From NCBI RefSeq assembly GCF_013408445.1, contig NZ_JACBZL010000001.1, positions 1,054,001 through 1,118,000 on the forward strand: a stretch of DNA of 64,000 nucleotides, written 5' to 3'. The DNA comes from Corynebacterium tuberculostearicum (GTDB lineage: Bacteria; Actinomycetota; Actinomycetes; Mycobacteriales; Mycobacteriaceae). Below the pieces are notes generated by a model. That model ran no database searches, was not told the DNA's origin, and worked only from the letters and a program-made list of their open reading frames with translations. Position numbers and translations under genes: made by a program. This document shows positions 1 through 8,116 of this stretch, piece after piece (positions within the stretch are counted from its first letter, which is position 1; every line of letters begins with the position of its first letter).

Positions 1-342
1 GAGGAATCACCTGAGGCGTTCCAGCCAGGCGAGGAAAACGCAGAAGCATTACTCGAGCTAGTGCGCGAATCAGAGATTGACTTTGAAGAGTTGCACGAGA
101 TGATTCGAAAGGCCGTCGATAAGGCGGGCCCGTGCACCATTGGCCAAGTATTGCAGGCCTACCCTGCCACGCAAGGCTTAGCTAGTGTAGTGGGCTTGGT
201 GCACATTGCGGATCAGCACCCCCTGCCTGACTTGAGAAATTCCACGGAGAAGGTCTTTTGGACCGAAGAAAACGGCACAACACGCGCCGCCTTGATTCCC
301 ACTATGTATTTCGACCGCACCACCATTGAGGAGCTATCGTGA
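1..342 (+). CDS. jetA: JetA (MksF-like) Wadjet subunit, 3' end only
   Basis: The reading frame is open from the first base of the window and ends 4 bp into the next gene, so only the C-terminal 113 residues are present. JetA (DUF3375) is the kleisin-like subunit of type I Wadjet and normally has about 480 residues, so most of the gene lies upstream. I identify it mainly from position: it directly precedes and overlaps (GTGA) a JetB-like gene, followed by an SMC-type JetC and a JetD nuclease, the fixed order of this system. The visible part is acidic and helix-rich with no diagnostic motif. In corynebacteria the equivalent is MksF of the MksFEBG complex. Confidence 0.8.
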   Translation, partial: EESPEAFQPGEENAEALLELVRESEIDFEELHEMIRKAVDKAGPCTIGQVLQAYPATQGLASVVGLVHIADQHPLPDLRNSTEKVFWTEENGTTRAALIPTMYFDRTTIEELS

Positions 343-989
343 CCGCTGCACTTAATCACCGCGTCGATTCCGAGCATGAACCGCCGCTTTGGAATTGCGA
401 TAAAGGGACGCTGACGTATAACTCACGCCGCGCGTTGGTACAGCTGCTAAAAGGACCACTTATTCGAGCACAGAAGGAACCTGTCTTGTGGGCTGCGATT
501 ATTTCAGACGAAGAAAACCTGCGGGCTAGACTGCACGAGTTATTTCTCGAGCTCGTTATCGATGAAGCAGAAGGATTCGCCTTCACCCGAATGGTGGAAG
601 AAGAAACGTTAGCTATTCCGCAGGTGCTGCGCACGGATAAGCTCAAGCACATCGACACAGCCATCTTGTTAAACCTGCGCCAAGAACTGGGGCTGGCGCT
701 ACCTGGCGAACGTGTAATCGTGGACGTGGAAGACCTGCGAGAGGGAATCGGGTACGTCCGCGCGGTTGATAACCGAGACGAGGCCGGATTCAATAATCGC
801 TTCAATGCAGCAATCAAACGCATCCGCAATGAATATTCACTGTTAAGCGCTACTGAGACTGAAGGCCGGTTTGAGGTTTCACCCGTATTGCGCCAGCTTT
901 TCGATTCCGCCACAGTTACCGCCATCCGGGACGAGTACGCCCGCCTAGCGGAGACAGGGAATGGCCAAGAGGATGATTCCAATGACTAA
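339..989 (+). CDS. jetB: JetB (MksE-like) Wadjet subunit, DUF4194
   Basis: A 216-residue protein corresponding to the DUF4194/MksE-type accessory subunit that bridges the kleisin (JetA) and the SMC (JetC) in type I Wadjet complexes. The start is GTG, overlapping the jetA stop by 4 bp, with a GAGGAG ribosome site just before it, which indicates translational coupling. Residues 50-200 have the winged-helix-like character of the family, including a stretch with FTRMVEEE and a later block, LNLRQELGLALPGERVIVD, typical of DUF4194. The gene runs into jetC with a short overlap. Role inferred from family and operon position; no catalytic activity is expected. Confidence 0.85.
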   Translation: MTAALNHRVDSEHEPPLWNCDKGTLTYNSRRALVQLLKGPLIRAQKEPVLWAAIISDEENLRARLHELFLELVIDEAEGFAFTRMVEEETLAIPQVLRTDKLKHIDTAILLNLRQELGLALPGERVIVDVEDLREGIGYVRAVDNRDEAGFNNRFNAAIKRIRNEYSLLSATETEGRFEVSPVLRQLFDSATVTAIRDEYARLAETGNGQEDDSND

Positions 990-3900
990 TATTTACCCAG
1001 GCCAATACCGGATAAGCCGCATCCAATTAATTAACTGGGGCACATTTCACGGATACTTTTCCATCCCCGTAGCTAGAAAGGGTTTCCTAATCACCGGCGG
1101 ATCCGGTTCCGGCAAATCTACCTTATTGGATGCAATGTCGGCGGTGTTAGTACCGCAGAAAGATCTGAAATTTAACGCGGCATCGCAACAGGACCTTGGG
1201 CGGCATGATGGTCGCAATCTCGTATCCTATGTGCGTGGTGCATGGCGGCAACAGGAAAATACACAGACGGGTGAGATTGCTCCCGAGTACCTGAGAACGG
1301 GCGCAACGAATTCAATTGTGGCGCTGACCTACGATAACGGAGCTGGAAAGCAGCATACCCTCATTGCTATTTTCCGCCTCAATGGCGGTGAAAATTCCGT
1401 GAGCCAGGTTAAGAAACTCTACGGAGTGGTGCAAGGAGATGAGGACATCGATAAGCTGAGTTCCCTGCTCACGCGGAGCCTAGATACCCGCAAGATTAAA
1501 GCTTTATATAAGGGACCAGGGGCATCTTTCACACAGACGTATAGTACGTTCGCAGATCGCTTTCGTAAGCGCCTTGGGATCAAAAGCGAACTAGGCCAGG
1601 TGCTCCTGCACCGCACTCAATCCGCTAAGTCCCTATCCAGCCTGGATCAGCTCTTCCGAGGCTACATGCTGGACAAGCCCTCTACTTTCGAGCGAGCCGA
1701 TGAAGCTGTGGAGCAATTCGAGGATCTCCGCCAAGCTTACCTGCGGGTGGAGGATGTCAAAGCACAGATTGACACACTCGCTCCCCTTCCCCGTCTGCAT
1801 GCGCAGCGAGATGTTGCAGAATCTGCCAAGCACAAGGCCGAGGCCATGAGTGAAGCGCTACCAGCGGTCCGAGCTCGCATGGTGGCAGAGGAATTGGACT
1901 ATCAAATCAGAGCGCTAAACGCACAATTGGCTGAGGCTCAATCAGATGCCGAGTCTCTCGAGGACGAGGTCAAACACCTCGACGAGACGGAGCGGTTAGC
2001 AGCAGTGGCTGTGTCTCAACTTAGTGCCGGCGAGCTCGATGCCCTAAGCGCAAAAATGGAGACTGCTGAAAAAGAAATCGAGCACCGCTCCAAAGAATTC
2101 CGGCGCTTGGCCACTGCCGCCGGCCGGTGGACCGACAATTATGAGTTCAATCCGCATGGCTTTGCGGAACTTCAGGCTAATGCGAAGCTGCGCATCGCGG
2201 ACTTCGAATCTGACTCTGCCAAGCTCATCAATCAGCAGCAAGAGGCTGGAGTAGCTGCTCGCGACGCCGCGACAACGTTTGCCACTCTGAAAAGCGAACT
2301 CGCTTCTTTCGGTTCGCGAAACACCAACATAGATAAAGCATTGGTAGAGCTACGGTCCCAGCTCGCTCACGATACGGGGTACGCCGAGTCAGAACTTCCC
2401 TTTGCTGGTGAGCTCATGGATATTAGTCCACAACAGACGGAATGGGAGCCGGTCCTCCAAAAGCTTCTTCACGGGTTTGCTGCTACCCTGCTGGTTCCGG
2501 AAAGCGCACGGAAAGCGATTAATCAGTGGGTCAATTCTCGGAACGTGGGGACCCGGCTCGAATACCGCACCATCCCTGAGTTTGCACCCGCACCAGCAAC
2601 TGCGCGTAGCCCACAACAACTCATTCACAAGCTGGATTTCCAAGACCACCCTATGGCACCGTGGGTCCGCCATCATATTTCACGCCGATTTAACTATGAA
2701 TGTGTCAGTTCAGTCGCGGCGCTCGAACAGGTAACTAAGACCCCAGCGGTTACTCGCGATGGCTTAGAAAGCCGCCCTAAGGATAAAGATGGGTCTACCC
2801 GCTTTATTAAAGACGACCGCAGGCGTTTTTCCGGCACCAGCTGGTACCGGGTGGGCTCTACCAATGACGCCAAGATTGAGCTGCTGCGCACGCAACTCGA
2901 TAAAGCAAAAGCCCATGCCAGTGCCACCGCCAAGCTAGTTCAAGACTTAAACCGAAAAATGGATATCCTGCGCACTCAACGTGATAAAGCGAAACTGGTG
3001 TTAGAGACTAAGTTTCAGGATATTGATACCGCATCTGCAGAAACTCGCAAACGAGATCTGCAACGGCAATATGATTCTCTTGCCTCGTCACCCGAGGCGA
3101 AAGCCCTACATGCCGCGCATAATCGAGCAAAGGATAGGCTAGCTGCAGCCCGTGCCCGCCTTAAGCAATCTCAAAAGCACCTTGGAAGCATTGAGGGCGA
3201 TCTCCAGCGCTCCACACAGCGTCGCCAGAACATTGGCACCGTACCGACCATCGCTGACGAAGCTATTGCCAAGGAGGTCAAAGAGGCCCTCCACAACGGA
3301 AGGCGCAAGCTTTCCATCGATGACATCGATTCCCGGCGCGATGCAGTACAAAACAGCCTGCACGATACATCCCGCGCGGCTGCACGAAACATCGAGGAGA
3401 TAAATGCCAAGATTGTCTCCGTTCTCCACAAATACTTGTCTCAGTGGCCAGCGGAATCTGCGGATTTACAGCCACAGGCAAACTTTGCCGGTGAGGGCAT
3501 TGAAAAGTTGAAGTTCCTTCGGGCCGATCGCCTTGCCGATTTCCGTGCTCAGTTCTTGGAACTACTCAACGGAACAACGGTGCAAAATCTGTCTCACCTT
3601 GCTTCTTCGTTGCGCCACGCTCGCAGCGATATCGAGCTGCGTATGGAATTTATCAATAAGTCGCTGGAGCGCTCGCCCTTTAATGGCGACCGTATCTTGC
3701 GAATTGATGTGAAAGACGCTCGCGGCCAGGTAGTACAGGATTTCCAGCGAGATCTAGATTCCGCGACTTCGCATAGCCTGGCCGAGATCAGCGCAGATGA
3801 GCCGGAAGCGGCGTTGCGGCGCTACCATGCTTTGGATAAAATTCTCAGCCGCTTGGGTTCAACCCAACCGGAAGATATTCGTTGGCGCAACCTGGTTCTT

Positions 3901-4344
3901 GATACCCGAAAACACGTAAGCTTCATCGGCCGCGAATGCTACCCCGATGGAACAACCGCCAATACGTATCAGGATTCTGCTTCCCTCTCTGGTGGCCAGG
4001 CACAAAAGTTAGTTTTCTTCTGCCTGGCTGCGGCCCTGCGTTTCCGGCTAGCGGAGCCGGATCAGGATGTTCCCACCTATGGTTCCATCATTTTGGACGA
4101 AGCTTTTGACCGCGCAGATCCAGCCTTTACCCGCACGGCAATGTCTGTGTTTGAATCGTTTGGTTTCCACATGATTTTGGCAACGCCATTCAAGCTGATT
4201 CAAACATTATCGCCCTACGTCGACGGCACCATCGTGGTCAACTACGACGAGCCCATCATTCATGGCCGTCCACAGGCACGCACAGGCTATTCACTTATCG
4301 ACGCCGCCTCGTATCCCCAGGAGGACCCCAATGCGGATTCCTAA
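961..4344 (+). CDS. jetC: JetC (MksB-like) SMC ATPase of Wadjet
   Basis: SMC-type ATPase, about 1127 residues, the motor of the Wadjet plasmid-defence complex, which extrudes DNA loops and licenses JetD to cut small circles. Walker A (GGSGSGKST) is at residues 46-54, the ABC signature (LSGGQ) near 1009-1013, and Walker B (SIILDEAFDRAD) near 1042-1053. Between the ATPase halves lie long charged heptad-like stretches (about 280-400 and 640-800), consistent with a coiled-coil arm and hinge. Two starts are possible: ATG at 961, or ATG at 982 with an AGAGGA site 9 nt upstream. The first overlaps jetB by 29 bp, the second by 8 bp. I see no frameshift or missing ATPase motif, so the gene appears functional. 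Confidence 0.93.
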   Translation: MAKRMIPMTNIYPGQYRISRIQLINWGTFHGYFSIPVARKGFLITGGSGSGKSTLLDAMSAVLVPQKDLKFNAASQQDLGRHDGRNLVSYVRGAWRQQENTQTGEIAPEYLRTGATNSIVALTYDNGAGKQHTLIAIFRLNGGENSVSQVKKLYGVVQGDEDIDKLSSLLTRSLDTRKIKALYKGPGASFTQTYSTFADRFRKRLGIKSELGQVLLHRTQSAKSLSSLDQLFRGYMLDKPSTFERADEAVEQFEDLRQAYLRVEDVKAQIDTLAPLPRLHAQRDVAESAKHKAEAMSEALPAVRARMVAEELDYQIRALNAQLAEAQSDAESLEDEVKHLDETERLAAVAVSQLSAGELDALSAKMETAEKEIEHRSKEFRRLATAAGRWTDNYEFNPHGFAELQANAKLRIADFESDSAKLINQQQEAGVAARDAATTFATLKSELASFGSRNTNIDKALVELRSQLAHDTGYAESELPFAGELMDISPQQTEWEPVLQKLLHGFAATLLVPESARKAINQWVNSRNVGTRLEYRTIPEFAPAPATARSPQQLIHKLDFQDHPMAPWVRHHISRRFNYECVSSVAALEQVTKTPAVTRDGLESRPKDKDGSTRFIKDDRRRFSGTSWYRVGSTNDAKIELLRTQLDKAKAHASATAKLVQDLNRKMDILRTQRDKAKLVLETKFQDIDTASAETRKRDLQRQYDSLASSPEAKALHAAHNRAKDRLAAARARLKQSQKHLGSIEGDLQRSTQRRQNIGTVPTIADEAIAKEVKEALHNGRRKLSIDDIDSRRDAVQNSLHDTSRAAARNIEEINAKIVSVLHKYLSQWPAESADLQPQANFAGEGIEKLKFLRADRLADFRAQFLELLNGTTVQNLSHLASSLRHARSDIELRMEFINKSLERSPFNGDRILRIDVKDARGQVVQDFQRDLDSATSHSLAEISADEPEAALRRYHALDKILSRLGSTQPEDIRWRNLVLDTRKHVSFIGRECYPDGTTANTYQDSASLSGGQAQKLVFFCLAAALRFRLAEPDQDVPTYGSIILDEAFDRADPAFTRTAMSVFESFGFHMILATPFKLIQTLSPYVDGTIVVNYDEPIIHGRPQARTGYSLIDAASYPQEDPNADS

Positions 4345-5461
4345 AGACCTACAAGCACATGCGGCAAAGCTCTTGCGCAACCACTTTGCGGAGGCGCTAT
4401 CTTCGCCGGATTCCCTCCGTTTGGACTGGCCGCTACATCCACCGACGGCAGCCACCGCCAAACGCGATTTACCAATGACCCAAGAATTCATCCGCGCCTG
4501 GCAGCGCTGGCCGCACCAGGAAGAGGTTATCTACGAGTCCCGCAATTGGTCGCGTACTGGGCTGGGCACCAATTCCGTGCCTGTACGCGTGGTAATTGAT
4601 GGACCTGAACGCATCGCTTCCGCAGCAGGCATGGCCACAACATACTCGCATGCGGTTCAAAGAGCTCAAAAGATCGCCTCGATTTTCCCCGAGCACCCTG
4701 ACTTCGCTCACACCGTTCACCGTGCTTACAAGCAGTGGAAAGACTTAAGCGCCTACGACCTGCATTGCTTGAGACCGTGTTTGAACTGGTTGCTCACCCA
4801 TCCCGATTCGGGTGAGTGGGAACGCGCCGTCCCCGTAGAGGGCGTTGATGGCAAGTGGATCGGGTCCCACCGGCGCCTGCTGCTAACCCTGCTTTCTCCT
4901 TTCGGCATCGCGGATCTAGGACTGCGCCGCAGCGACGCCCGTATTCGCTTTCGCTATCTCAACCACGTCCCGGCAGTGTCCGACCTCGAGATTCCACTCT
5001 CCCACGCCGCATCCCTTTTCTCCACCAGGCCACCGCGAGTGCTCATCGTGGAAAATAAACAAACTTTTCTGGCTTTACCTGTGCTTTCGGACGCCGCTCC
5101 GCCCACCATTGCTGTCTTAGGTTCCGGCACCGCAGCACATCAGCTCCACGCCCTCAACTGGCTCCACCAATCCGAAATTACCTACTGGGGTGATCTCGAC
5201 GCTGCGGGCTTCAGCATCCTCAACGCCGTGCGCGCCTGCTTCCCCCACACCGAATCTCTGCTCATGGATACTGCTACCGTAACTGCGTTTAAGCACCTCG
5301 CTGTCCCTGATCCAGGCGACGGTTCAGCCACGCTCACTCACCTCACCACCGAAGAACAGGAAGCCTACCGTCTACTCTTCACCGAGGGCAGGCTGCGAAT
5401 TGAGCAAGAGCGAATCCCTTTCACACACGCGAGCGACGCTATCCACCACAAATTAGATTGA
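4331..5461 (+). CDS. jetD: JetD (MksG-like) Toprim nuclease of Wadjet, DUF3322/DUF2220
   Basis: Nuclease subunit of Wadjet, 376 residues, with an N-terminal DUF3322 region and a C-terminal DUF2220 Toprim-like domain related to topoisomerase VI subunit A. The acidic metal-binding residues of the Toprim fold are visible as E241 in IVENKQ and D288/D290 in YWGDLDAAGF. I chose the ATG preceded by AGGAGG (4319-4324), overlapping jetC by 14 bp. An upstream in-frame ATG at 4262 would add 23 residues lying wholly inside jetC and has no ribosome site. JetD cleaves plasmid DNA after loop extrusion by JetABC. The stop is followed by about 150 bp before the next gene, so this closes the operon. Confidence 0.92.
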   Translation: MRIPKDLQAHAAKLLRNHFAEALSSPDSLRLDWPLHPPTAATAKRDLPMTQEFIRAWQRWPHQEEVIYESRNWSRTGLGTNSVPVRVVIDGPERIASAAGMATTYSHAVQRAQKIASIFPEHPDFAHTVHRAYKQWKDLSAYDLHCLRPCLNWLLTHPDSGEWERAVPVEGVDGKWIGSHRRLLLTLLSPFGIADLGLRRSDARIRFRYLNHVPAVSDLEIPLSHAASLFSTRPPRVLIVENKQTFLALPVLSDAAPPTIAVLGSGTAAHQLHALNWLHQSEITYWGDLDAAGFSILNAVRACFPHTESLLMDTATVTAFKHLAVPDPGDGSATLTHLTTEEQEAYRLLFTEGRLRIEQERIPFTHASDAIHHKLD

Positions 5462-5590
5462 TCTAACGTTTAAAATCGCGCTCGGAAACCGAATGGCGCG
5501 GCTGTCGCATAATTGAGCTCGGAACCGTTACACAAATTAGCTCTCAACATTGTCTGGCCCTGATACATATGCTTAGGTAGTATTCGAACA

Positions 5591-5596
5591 TATAAT
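5591..5596 (+). promoter_or_regulatory. Probable -10 box of the DUF3800 gene
   Basis: A TATAAT hexamer lies about 25 bp upstream of the probable TTG start at 5621. The intervening DNA is A+T rich and I see no convincing -35. It would give a very short leader just containing the GGAGAGG ribosome site. Confidence 0.4.
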
Positions 5597-5620
5597 TCAA
5601 TCTTTCATTTGGAGAGGCCT

Positions 5621-6289
5621 TTGCCAGACCGGATTCACCCTTCCCTATTACGTATTTTCCAACGCTCGAAACCTGATGACATCATTGCCTTCATCGACGA
5701 AAGCTACGTTGCACCGGAGGAAGACTTTTCAGAATCTTTCTATATCTTGGTCGGCACGGCCATCAAATTCGAACACCTTAGTAACACCCGGATCCTCCTC
5801 AGGGAGACTGCGCAGTCGAACTATTGGCATACGACCGAATCGATGCGCAGTTGTGATGGCCGGAAGAAAGTCGAAGAAATGCTCAAGTTATGCGATGACT
5901 TTGAGGATTTGCAATATATAGCCTGCCTTCGACCACTGCAACGAAATCAGGATATTGAGCATGCTCGTCAAGATTGCCTTGAACTGCTCATTACTGCACT
6001 CACCAAGAATGAGCCTTCTCTGAAAGGCATAATTTTCGAAGCACGCCACGCTCAGTCAGATAACGATAAAGACAGAAATACCCTCAAGCGCATGCGCAAG
6101 AAAAAGTTACTGCACTCTGGGATCAGTTTGGCATGGGTTAGCCCTGCCGATGAAACTTGCCTTTGGATACCGGACCTCGTCGCTTTTACATACAGGCGCA
6201 CTTTTACCCACGGAGGGCAAAGCACATCTCTTTACCAAAAATACTTGGAAGAGCATTGTGAAATTCTAAAGGTAACTCCGAAGCAATGA
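5621..6289 (+). CDS. DUF3800 domain protein
   Basis: A protein of about 222 residues of the DUF3800 family, recognised by the N-terminal FIDES motif (IIAFIDESY) and by the late acidic block with WIPDLVAFTYRR. DUF3800 proteins have a predicted RNase H-like fold and occur often in defence islands and near mobile elements; their activity is not established. I prefer the TTG at 5621, preceded by GGAG 6 nt upstream, over the TTG at 5609, which overlaps that site. It stands alone downstream of Wadjet, with its own -10-like box, and ends before a terminator shared with the convergent gene. It has lower G+C than jetABCD, suggesting separate acquisition. Confidence 0.75.
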   Translation: MPDRIHPSLLRIFQRSKPDDIIAFIDESYVAPEEDFSESFYILVGTAIKFEHLSNTRILLRETAQSNYWHTTESMRSCDGRKKVEEMLKLCDDFEDLQYIACLRPLQRNQDIEHARQDCLELLITALTKNEPSLKGIIFEARHAQSDNDKDRNTLKRMRKKKLLHSGISLAWVSPADETCLWIPDLVAFTYRRTFTHGGQSTSLYQKYLEEHCEILKVTPKQ

Positions 6290-6322
6290 TTCCCGAAGCC
6301 GAACCGGAATTCACAATAAAAT

Positions 6323-6355
6323 GACCCTCACCTGCCGGTAGCCTCGGTGAGGGTC
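6323..6355. terminator. Bidirectional terminator between convergent genes
   Basis: A perfect 10-bp inverted repeat, GACCCTCACC / GGTGAGGGTC, separated by 13 nt. An A-rich stretch lies on the left, which reads as a T-tract on the minus strand. It lies between the DUF3800 gene and the convergent 295-aa gene. Confidence 0.75.
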
Positions 6356-6472
6356 GAGCAGCTGTACATGATGTAGGGCTGCTCCTGCTAAAGATTATGC
6401 CCTACCAACCTCTTTAGAGTCAATAGCAGCTCTATAGGAGCATCATGACGAGTTACATGCGAGCTGACGGAG

Positions 6473-7360
6473 CTAGTCAACAAATCCCTGTTTACCCAGG
6501 CGATCGAGATAAGAATTCCAGTCCTCAAAGACATCTCTTAAGGCATGGATCGGGTCGACATCGATACCGCTGCAGTGTCTAAACTCTTGAAGGCTAAATG
6601 CCGCTGCACCGACCGCAATTGCAGCCCGAATAGCAATTTCAAAGGTTTCAACTGCATTCTGACGCTCATCTCTGTCTTGAGCTAATGCGAGCTCAATTTG
6701 TCTCACCACATTATGATGCACGGACCGATTGAACCGGCTGTACATTTCTCCGCCCTGGAAGCCGTCGAAATATTCCGCTACCAAATCTGTGTAGTTCAAG
6801 AGTTTCTGCGATTTCCCATACCCCTGAGAAGCGAATGCCTGCTTCATCTTTATGTGATCTGCTGTCGCTTCACTGTAGGGTGACGCATTATTCCTCCCAC
6901 CCGAGTTTTCGTAGCCGTTAACAACAACATTAATTGCACGTACAGTCCTGATCCATGGATCTGCGTCCTCATTCAAATACATCACCAATGCTGAGTTCTC
7001 CAAAGCCGACCTTGCAAGAATTGATGGCGTAAGCGGGTAGCGAATATCAGATTTCAGGAGCAGACCAAGAGAATGCAAGATTCCACCTGCGGTTTGCAGC
7101 GAAGCCGCAGACAGATCATCAGCTAGACGGGCTATTTTCCATTTCTGGGCGCCACGAATCTTCGGCTCAAATTCAATATCAAGAGAATCTGCCTCTTCTG
7201 TTGTAAGGAGCCTAGGAGAGCAAGCAATCTCGTTAACGGTATGGGCGACGGCCTCACAATGGGCTCCAAGGCCTTTCAATGGAAAATATTGCTCGTACTC
7301 GGCGAATGAATTCTTCCTTGGCTTACCTCGCCTAGATACGTGCTCGAACACTCTTCTCAT
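6473..7360 (-). CDS. Unrecognised 295-aa protein (possible DUF5677/HEPN-like)
   Basis: I do not recognise this family with certainty. It is a soluble, helix-rich protein. Two features recall proteins of the DUF5677/HEPN-like group: a mid-protein helix, ILARSALENSALVMYL, and a later motif, SRFNRSVHHN, in which an Arg is followed five residues on by a His pair, compatible with the R-x4-6-H pattern of HEPN RNases. That resemblance is weak and is inference only. The ATG start has no clear ribosome site, so a shorter form is possible. It is convergent with the DUF3800 gene and lies in a defence-rich stretch, so a role in defence is possible but unproven. Confidence 0.6.
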   Translation of the reverse strand: MRRVFEHVSRRGKPRKNSFAEYEQYFPLKGLGAHCEAVAHTVNEIACSPRLLTTEEADSLDIEFEPKIRGAQKWKIARLADDLSAASLQTAGGILHSLGLLLKSDIRYPLTPSILARSALENSALVMYLNEDADPWIRTVRAINVVVNGYENSGGRNNASPYSEATADHIKMKQAFASQGYGKSQKLLNYTDLVAEYFDGFQGGEMYSRFNRSVHHNVVRQIELALAQDRDERQNAVETFEIAIRAAIAVGAAAFSLQEFRHCSGIDVDPIHALRDVFEDWNSYLDRLGKQGFVD

Positions 7361-7465
7361 GTATCTGTTTTAGCAATTGGTGGAGCACACTGGCGAAAGA
7401 GAAATAGTCAAGGACTTAGCCCACCTACAGGCCAATCCGTAGCCCGAGAAAACTCCACTAATGCA

Positions 7466-7503
7466 CCCCTATTGATAAAAACGCGGATATTTATCAATAG
7501 GGG
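7466..7503. repeat. 14-bp perfect inverted repeat
   Basis: CCCCTATTGATAAA and its exact reverse complement flank a 10-nt centre. It lies in the non-coding stretch upstream of the 295-aa gene and the CPBP remnant. It could be an operator, a hairpin or the joined ends of a vanished element. No flanking duplication identifies it. Confidence 0.7.
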
Positions 7504-7679
7504 CGCGGGCCAGAACGCCCAATTTATATAATCGGCGCTTTTAACAATTAGGGTTTCTCCGTTCACGACTTAACTGCACCAACCCGCAGAAGCAATCTCC
7601 CTCCCGAGAAGAGTGGTAATGCCGACCAAATGGAAAACAACGCGACCGACGGACTGGTGCTTGGCCACATGAGCTGGCC

Positions 7680-8101
7680 TACAGCATCGCATCGGAGGTC
7701 GTTCTCATAGTTCTGCTTACCTTCGGCGGGATCGACGTACGCCACATACCACTCCTAGCCGGACTGGTTAGCAACCTCCTAGATAGTATGCGCCACGGCA
7801 GCGCGCCCATTACCCTAACCACGCTGGTGATCAACGGCGTAGGCGAAGAGCTATTCTTCCGCGACGTTGCCCGCCGCCAACTTGCCGACGTCCTCTCCCC
7901 CGCCCCGCCATCCTCACCCAACTAACGCTCTACATCGCCGTCACCGCCGCAATGGGTATTCCCTTCCTGCTCGTTGCCTCCGTCCTTATCGGAGGCAACG
8001 ACGCACTAGAAGCCCGCCGTGCCGACAGCCTCATCTCCGCCACTACACTGCACCTAGAGTGGAGCATCGGAATGGCACCTTTCTTGCCGGTAGCAGATTA
8101 G
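7680..8101 (+). pseudogene. CPBP-family intramembrane protease remnant (frameshifted)
   Basis: Translating the plus strand from about 7683 gives hydrophobic segments followed by VINGVGEELFFRDVARRQL. This carries the EExxxR signature of CPBP (Abi/CAAX-type) membrane proteases. This frame stops shortly after, near 7921. A different frame resumes the same protein from about 7909, with another membrane helix (LYIAVTAAMGIPFLL) and a family-like end (ISATTLHLEWS), finishing at 8101. One frameshift therefore separates the halves, and I find no proper 5' end. The gene lies tail to tail with the DUF726 gene. It cannot make a functional protease. Confidence 0.75.
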
Positions 8102-8116
8102 GCAGCGGCCCGCCGC

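Noticed and set aside
4262..4330. N-terminal extension of JetD
   Set aside because: It lies inside jetC and lacks a ribosome site, while the later ATG has AGGAGG at proper distance.
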